18,004 nt of DNA, taken from Bacillota bacterium. GTDB lineage: Bacteria; Bacillota; Bacilli; Desulfuribacillales; Desulfuribacillaceae. This document shows positions 13,411-18,004 of the stretch, piece after piece. The DNA lies in the NCBI GenBank assembly GCA_023388635.1, contig JAEWFW010000028.1, positions 1 through 18,004 on the forward strand, given 5' to 3'. Position 1 is the first letter of the stretch. Each line of letters begins with the position of its first letter. Under the pieces are notes generated by a model, which saw nothing but the letters and a program-made list of their open reading frames with translations, was not told the DNA's origin and searched no databases. The translations under genes were made by a program, and so were the position numbers.

Positions 13411-15549
13411 ATGAATTTTAATGCGGTAGAATATTATATCAACCGAGAAATCAGTTGGTTGGCGTTTAATCGCCGAGTATTAGAAGAAGCTGAATATCCC
13501 GGCAATCCGCTATTGGAGCGTTTAAGGTTCCTATCGATTACGTCATCGAATTTGGATGAGTTTTTTATGGTCCGTGTGGCTCATCTCAAAGATCAGATCA
13601 AAGCAGGCTATGGAATTTTAGAGAATAAGACGAAGATGTCACCGCGGCGCCAGATGAAAGCGATCAACCAGCAAGCACATGAATTTGTTGACAGACAGTA
13701 TCAGTTATGGTGTGAATTCCTTTTGCCGGAGCTAAAATCCGAAGGGATTCATTTACTGCATGCCGATGAGCTCAATCAAACACAGAAAGAATTTATTACT
13801 GATTATTTCTATCACAACATTTATCCGACGTTAACTCCATTGGCAGTAGATGCTAGCCGCCCGTTCCCGATGCTGCTGAATAAATCGTTGAATTTGGCGG
13901 TTTTGTTGGAATCGGAAGACAAGGATTTACCACAATTGTTTGCCGTAGTTCAGGTGCCGTCTGTATTACCACGTTTTGTACATGTACCGAGTGTATGTGA
14001 AGAGGAGTTTCATTTTGTTCTATTAGAAGATATTATTAAGCAATTTATCGATATGCTATTTTACGGAAATCGCATCATATCGGTGTCGACATTTCGCATC
14101 ACGCGGAATGCCGATATCACTCTCGATGAAGAAGCGGCAATCGATTTGTTGGAGGAGATTTCCAAAGAAATCAAAAAGCGCAGCCGCGGAGCAGCCGTTC
14201 GTCTGGAAATTCAAGCAGATTGTGATCCGGTGATTGAGCAAATGCTGCAAGAATCGTTACATATTCACAAAAAGGATATTTACAAGGTAGACGGTCCGAT
14301 CGATTTTTCGTTTTTAATGAAGTTTTCTAATTTAGAAGGGTATGATCATCTGCGCAACGAGGAAATGCCACCGTTGCCACCACAGGATTTTATCGGTGAG
14401 ACGGATATTTTTGAAGCCATCTCAAAACGGGATATTCTCGTCCATCACCCGTTCGAATCGTTTGAGCCCGTAATTCTTTTGCTCAAGCAAGCCGCCGAAG
14501 ATCCTAATGTACTGGCAATCAAGCAGACACTGTACAGAGTCAGCGGTAATTCGCCGGTGATACAACACTTGATGCGAGCGGCAGAAAACGGCAAACAAGT
14601 GACAGTCGTCGTAGAATTAAAAGCGCGTTTTGATGAGGAAAATAACATTTTATGGGCGAAGCAATTGGAGAAAGCGGGCTGCCATGTCATATATGGACTG
14701 GTAGGCTATAAAATCCATTGTAAGCTCTTACTCGTCGTACGCCAAGAAGGTGGCAGATTACGCCGTTATGTCCATATGAGTACAGGCAATTACAACGAAT
14801 CAACAGCACGATTTTATACGGATATCGGTATGTTTACAGCCAATGATGATTTGGCGATTGATGCATCGGCGATTTTCAACCATTTGTCAGGTTATATGAA
14901 AGCACCGGTGTGGAGGAAAATCTACGCTGCCCCTCTAGGGATGAAAGATAAATTTTTGCAGTTAATTGATCAGGAAATCCAACATGCTAAAGCGGGGAAA
15001 CAGGCGAGGATCATCGCCAAAATGAATTCCCTGACAGATAAGGATATCATTAAAGCGCTATTTAAGGCGTCGATTGCCGGCGTTACCATTGATCTAATTG
15101 TTCGTGGGATTTGCTGCTTACGCCCCGGCATTCCAGGTGTCAGTGAGAATATACGCGTGCGTAGCATTGTCGGTCTATTCCTTGAACACAGCCGGATTTA
15201 TTATTTTTTCAACGATGGCGAAGAAATTATCTATTTGTCAAGTGCCGACTGGATGACGCGCAATTTACAGCGCCGAGTGGAGACGATGTTTCCTATCACA
15301 CAACCCGATTTGCAACAGCGAATTATGGAAATCCTTGATGCCAATCTGCGCGATAATGTCAAAGCCCGGAAATTATTGCCGGACGGCAACTATCTCCACG
15401 TTACAGATGAGCAGCCGAGATTATCCAGCCAGCAATATTTATATGAAAAGGCAAAGGAAGCTGCGATCCGGCGTGGACCATATTTTTATAAAACGCGCAC
15501 AAAAATTATGGAAAATTTAATTGACGACGATGACGAGCATATCCATTAA
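13411..15549 (+). CDS. ppk1: Polyphosphate kinase 1
   Basis: Reversibly moves the gamma phosphate of ATP onto polyphosphate chains. The 712-residue protein is full length. It opens with YINREISWLAFNRRVLEEA (N domain). The two phospholipase-D-like C-terminal domains carry the catalytic histidines: GYKIHCKLLLV (H436, aligned with the phosphorylated H435 of E. coli), YVHMSTGNYNESTARFYTDIG (H455) and FLEHSRIYYFFNDG (H593, aligned with H592). SSADWMTRNLQRRVE follows. ATG at 13411 is chosen because AGGTGAGG at 13400-13407 precedes it; the GTG at 13402 lies within that site. It forms an operon with ppx upstream, so polyphosphate synthesis and breakdown are expressed together. Confidence 0.96.
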   Translation: MNFNAVEYYINREISWLAFNRRVLEEAEYPGNPLLERLRFLSITSSNLDEFFMVRVAHLKDQIKAGYGILENKTKMSPRRQMKAINQQAHEFVDRQYQLWCEFLLPELKSEGIHLLHADELNQTQKEFITDYFYHNIYPTLTPLAVDASRPFPMLLNKSLNLAVLLESEDKDLPQLFAVVQVPSVLPRFVHVPSVCEEEFHFVLLEDIIKQFIDMLFYGNRIISVSTFRITRNADITLDEEAAIDLLEEISKEIKKRSRGAAVRLEIQADCDPVIEQMLQESLHIHKKDIYKVDGPIDFSFLMKFSNLEGYDHLRNEEMPPLPPQDFIGETDIFEAISKRDILVHHPFESFEPVILLLKQAAEDPNVLAIKQTLYRVSGNSPVIQHLMRAAENGKQVTVVVELKARFDEENNILWAKQLEKAGCHVIYGLVGYKIHCKLLLVVRQEGGRLRRYVHMSTGNYNESTARFYTDIGMFTANDDLAIDASAIFNHLSGYMKAPVWRKIYAAPLGMKDKFLQLIDQEIQHAKAGKQARIIAKMNSLTDKDIIKALFKASIAGVTIDLIVRGICCLRPGIPGVSENIRVRSIVGLFLEHSRIYYFFNDGEEIIYLSSADWMTRNLQRRVETMFPITQPDLQQRIMEILDANLRDNVKARKLLPDGNYLHVTDEQPRLSSQQYLYEKAKEAAIRRGPYFYKTRTKIMENLIDDDDEHIH

Positions 15550-15551
15550 AG

Positions 15552-15588
15552 AAACTCGGTACAAATAGAATACTCTGCCGGGTTTTCC
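15552..15588 (+). terminator. Weak terminator after ppk1
   Basis: AAACTCGG (15552-15559) pairs with CCGGGTTT (15578-15585) with one wobble around an 18-nt loop, followed by a short T run ending at 15586. Weak, but in the expected place. Confidence 0.4.
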
Positions 15589-15604
15589 CATTGTCCCGAT
15601 ATGA

Positions 15605-15633
15605 TAGATTTCAATTGCCGCATATGCTAAAAT
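15605..15633 (+). promoter_or_regulatory. Possible promoter of the GH18 gene
   Basis: TAAAAT at 15628-15633 has TG at 15625-15626 (extended -10). The -35 region, TAGATT at 15605-15610 with a 17-bp spacer, is poor. If used, transcription starts near 15640. Confidence 0.4.
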
Positions 15634-15696
15634 TATCATAAGGTGCTTTTTACAGAGAGAGTGGTATGGCGCATACTGGAGGACAAAGCGAAAGGG

Positions 15697-17535
15697 ATGA
15701 TTATCACGATGGAAACAAGTGTAGATACAGAAACTTCCTATGGGAGTATCGGACGAAATCACCATCCGAGGCAGCGTCACTCGCCGAAACGGCGGCGAAA
15801 TTGGTTGGGAATCATCCTCAGTTTGCTTATTACATTAGCGATCATGGCTGCTGCTGTCGCTGCAGTCTGGATGTTTTTGATACCGAATCAAGAGATGATT
15901 CAAACCTACTCTTTGGACAAGACGAGACTGATTGTCGATCAAGGGCTTGTCGATATTGATTCGTACGCTTATCCTGTTGTCAAGGTTGAAGATAATCAAG
16001 CTTTAATTGCCTATGAAGTGGTCAAGCAGTTATTTGATCCGTATTTGCATTGGGATGCCGATCATCAGCTGCTCATTATGACAAATGAGACTGCAGTCTT
16101 GGAGATGCAGACGGCACAGTTGACGGCGTATCTGAATGACCAACCGGTCGCGTTGGAAATGCCTGTCATTGTCGAAGCGGAGATTCCATATATACCGATT
16201 CAATTTTTTGCCGATTATTACCGGATTACGCCTGTATATCATGAACGTACCAATACCGTTACCATCCATACGGCAGATATACCGATACAAAAAGCGCGCG
16301 TCAGCGAGCAACAAGGAAACATCCGGCTGGATGCCAATATTAAGGAGCCAATTGCCGCACAGCTTGCCGTGGATACGGAAGTAGCGATCATCGGCGAAAA
16401 AGGTCACTGGTACCGGGTGATGACGGAAGACGGCATATTCGGCTATATCGCAAAATCGGATATCGTACTTTCAGGGATTTACATTCATAAAAGTCCTGAG
16501 GCGGAGCCGCACGTTGCGTGGAAACCTCTTGGTGGCAAAATCAATCTGACGTGGGAGCAAGTTCACAGCAAGACGCCAGATCCAGCCGATATTGGAAGTG
16601 TTCAGGGTGTCAATGTGTTATCACCGACATGGCTGCATTTGAAAGACGCCCAAGGCAATGTCAGCGGAGCGAAAATTTCCCCCGAATATATCACTTGGGC
16701 ACATGAACAGGGAATTCATATTTGGGCATTGTACAGCAACCAATTTGATCCCGATATGACGAGGGAATTTCTCAAAAATCCTGATGCACGTAAACAATCG
16801 ATTGCCCAATTATTGGGTTACGCGAAGATGCATCAATTCGATGGAATTAATATCGATTTTGAAAACGTATATTATGAAGATAAAGATTTGCTGACGCAAT
16901 ATGTGCGGGAATTGACGCCATATCTTCGTGAACAAGGGCTTGTTGTATCGATCGATGTGACGATCTTGTCCCAAAGTCCTAATTGGTCAATGATCTATGA
17001 CCGCGTAGCGTATGCCGATACAGTCGATTACGTTATGGTAATGACCTATGATGAGCATTGGGGAGCCAGTCCGGTGGCAGGATCAGTGGCATCACTTCCG
17101 TGGGTGGAACGGGGCTTGCAGGGAGTGCTGGAACAGGTCCCTAAAGATAAACTGATTATGGGCGTACCTTTTTACACCCGTATCTGGAAAGAGGAAGCAC
17201 AGGCAGATGGCACTGTAAAAGTCAGTTCTCGAGCAGTGTCGATGAATCGCGCGTGGGAATCTGTTGAAGAAAATCAAGCGGAAGTTGTATACGATGACAA
17301 AACAAAGCAGTATTACGCAGAATATTACGAGGGTAAGGATCGCTATCGCATTTGGTTGGAAACAGTCGAGTCGATGGGAGAGCGCGTCAAGCTCGTTCGC
17401 AAGTACGATTTGGCGGGGATTGCCTCGTGGAGTCGTGGATTTGAACAGCCTGAAATATGGGATGCGATAGAAACCTTCTTGCAGAAGCAACCAAAAGAAT
17501 TGGTTTTGCAGGATGCTGCGCCATCAGGCGAATAA
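15697..17535 (+). CDS. Membrane-anchored SH3/GH18 glycoside hydrolase
   Basis: Cell-surface protein expected to bind or cut N-acetylglucosamine polymers, most likely peptidoglycan. Domains in order (612 residues): basic cytoplasmic N-terminus with HHPRQRHSPKRRR, one membrane span (about 35-62), an extracellular region resembling a copper-amine-oxidase N-terminal-like stalk (about 75-190), a bacterial SH3 module (about 195-257, GHWYRVMTEDGIFGYIAKSD), and a GH18 barrel (about 270-590). The catalytic motif is FDGINIDFENV with D382, D387 and E389 intact. Similar architectures occur in Bacillota cell-wall and spore GH18 proteins such as YdhD and YaaH. The start is uncertain: GTG 15643, ATG 15697 and ATG 15709 are all in frame and none has an ideally spaced site; GGAGG at 15678-15682 favours 15697. 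It is probably its own unit after ppk1. Confidence 0.85.
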   Translation: MIITMETSVDTETSYGSIGRNHHPRQRHSPKRRRNWLGIILSLLITLAIMAAAVAAVWMFLIPNQEMIQTYSLDKTRLIVDQGLVDIDSYAYPVVKVEDNQALIAYEVVKQLFDPYLHWDADHQLLIMTNETAVLEMQTAQLTAYLNDQPVALEMPVIVEAEIPYIPIQFFADYYRITPVYHERTNTVTIHTADIPIQKARVSEQQGNIRLDANIKEPIAAQLAVDTEVAIIGEKGHWYRVMTEDGIFGYIAKSDIVLSGIYIHKSPEAEPHVAWKPLGGKINLTWEQVHSKTPDPADIGSVQGVNVLSPTWLHLKDAQGNVSGAKISPEYITWAHEQGIHIWALYSNQFDPDMTREFLKNPDARKQSIAQLLGYAKMHQFDGINIDFENVYYEDKDLLTQYVRELTPYLREQGLVVSIDVTILSQSPNWSMIYDRVAYADTVDYVMVMTYDEHWGASPVAGSVASLPWVERGLQGVLEQVPKDKLIMGVPFYTRIWKEEAQADGTVKVSSRAVSMNRAWESVEENQAEVVYDDKTKQYYAEYYEGKDRYRIWLETVESMGERVKLVRKYDLAGIASWSRGFEQPEIWDAIETFLQKQPKELVLQDAAPSGE

Positions 17536-17570
17536 AAAGTCAGGTTTCTAATATAACTACGGATAATAAA

Positions 17571-17608
17571 AAGCCTCCTAGCACACATCAAAGTGGCTCA
17601 AGAGGCTT
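17571..17608 (-). terminator. Terminator between GH18 and the minus-strand zinc-ribbon gene
   Basis: AAGCCTC (17571-17577) pairs with GAGGCTT (17602-17608), and partial inner pairing is possible. Read on the minus strand the hairpin runs into TTTTTATT, a proper terminator for the minus-strand gene ending at 17645. On the plus strand the T tract is poor, but it may serve the GH18 gene as well. Confidence 0.65.
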
Positions 17609-17644
17609 CTCTTATCCCCATTTAGGGATGGGAGGACGAATTGG

Positions 17645-17995
17645 CTAGTTATTTCTTGAGAATAAGCTACGTCGTTTAACTTCTGGGCTTGGCAACGCTT
17701 TGTAGCGTCCGCGTCCGCTTTCATCGACCAACGGAGTTTTGCAGTGACTACAGGCATCAGCTCTCGATACAACGATTGTCGTTTTGCCACATTGAGGACA
17801 AGTAATCGTTTTCGCTTTTGCAGAAAAATGTCCCGCCCTAGAGTACATAAATAAACTGAAAAATAGTGCAATGCCACCGATGAACACAAATATTTTCGCT
17901 ATCTTAAAAATAAAGTATAAATACACAAAACCAATTCCTATTAGCAACCATATAAAAGCTGTCAGGCGTGTTCGAGATACTTTGGAACGTGCCAT
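17645..17995 (-). CDS. UPF0295 (YgzB-like, DUF2614) membrane zinc-ribbon protein
   Basis: A 116-residue protein with two hydrophobic spans (about 11-30 and 34-52) and a short cytoplasmic zinc ribbon, TCPQCGKTT (C66, C69) and ACSHCKTPL (C82, C85). The order of two spans, then CPxC...RxDxCxHCxxPL, and the length match the YgzB/UPF0295 family of Bacillales, which has no known function. GGTGA at the right edge of the window (18004-18000) serves the ATG. It converges on the GH18 gene, with a terminator between. The upstream promoter is outside the window. Family call made from remembered pattern; moderate confidence. Confidence 0.72.
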   Translation of the reverse strand: MARSKVSRTRLTAFIWLLIGIGFVYLYFIFKIAKIFVFIGGIALFFSLFMYSRAGHFSAKAKTITCPQCGKTTIVVSRADACSHCKTPLVDESGRGRYKALPSPEVKRRSLFSRNN

Positions 17996-18004
17996 GGTTT
18001 CACC

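Noticed and set aside
15666..15959. 97-codon plus-strand frame beginning MAHTGG
   Set aside because: It has a purine-rich sequence before its ATG, but it overlaps the GH18 reading frame, which has clear domains, and encodes nothing recognisable.
17614..17650. Possible riboswitch-like hairpin ATCCC/GGGAT after the GH18 gene
   Set aside because: Only a 5-bp stem between two convergent genes, downstream of both; no gene follows that it could regulate.

Overview
The window looks like chromosome of a low-GC Bacillota with anaerobic or facultative metabolism. It carries a rubrerythrin, a quinone-linked uptake [NiFe] hydrogenase, an LL-diaminopimelate aminotransferase (a lysine/cell-wall shortcut found in some anaerobes and Bacillota), a Ppx-Ppk polyphosphate pair, a membrane-anchored GH18 protein and a YgzB-like (UPF0295) zinc-ribbon membrane protein. 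The last three resemble Bacillales-type content, while the first two would also suit Negativicutes or clostridia, so the genus cannot be named from sequence alone. Ribosome binding sites are strong and purine-rich (AGGAGG type). Several promoters have extended -10 (TGn) elements. I see no insertion sequence, phage gene, CRISPR array, tRNA or rRNA.

Layout. 1-843: a terminator of an upstream unit, then a monocistronic rubrerythrin with its own promoter and terminator. 844-1303: a long AT-rich non-coding region with four 20-bp degenerate tandem repeats, several inverted repeats and a predicted promoter for the hydrogenase operon. 1304-5409: hydrogenase operon of small subunit, large subunit, cytochrome b and maturation protease, closed by a terminator at 5448-5490. 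5504-6854: an LL-DAP aminotransferase with its own promoter. 6969-7664: a DUF2225 zinc-binding/TPR-like protein on the minus strand. 7814-9670: an ACT-domain protein, a UPF0210 (DUF711) protein and a 36-residue glutamine-rich peptide gene, ended by a very strong terminator. 9757-11556: a GT4 glycosyltransferase overlapping endonuclease III. 11548-11694: a 48-codon membrane-peptide gene on the minus strand with a good promoter. 11840-15549: exopolyphosphatase/Ppx-GppA and polyphosphate kinase. 15697-17535: an anchored SH3-GH18 protein. 17645-17995: a minus-strand UPF0295/YgzB-like protein.

How the genes work together. The hydrogenase block would oxidise H2 outside the membrane and pass electrons through the FeS chain of the small subunit and the b haems of the cytochrome to the quinone pool. 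Its protease trims the large subunit; the other maturation (hyp) genes are not here. The ACT/UPF0210 genes form a conserved pair with no established function. Ppx and Ppk act in opposite directions on polyphosphate from one transcript. The remaining genes are housekeeping or envelope functions.

I did not find a clearly new multi-gene system. The best leads are the repeat-rich control region of the hydrogenase, the arginine-lysine (not twin-arginine) export signal of its small subunit, the uncharacterised ACT-UPF0210 pair with an attached Q-rich peptide, and two tiny genes of 36 and 48 codons that standard gene finders may miss.
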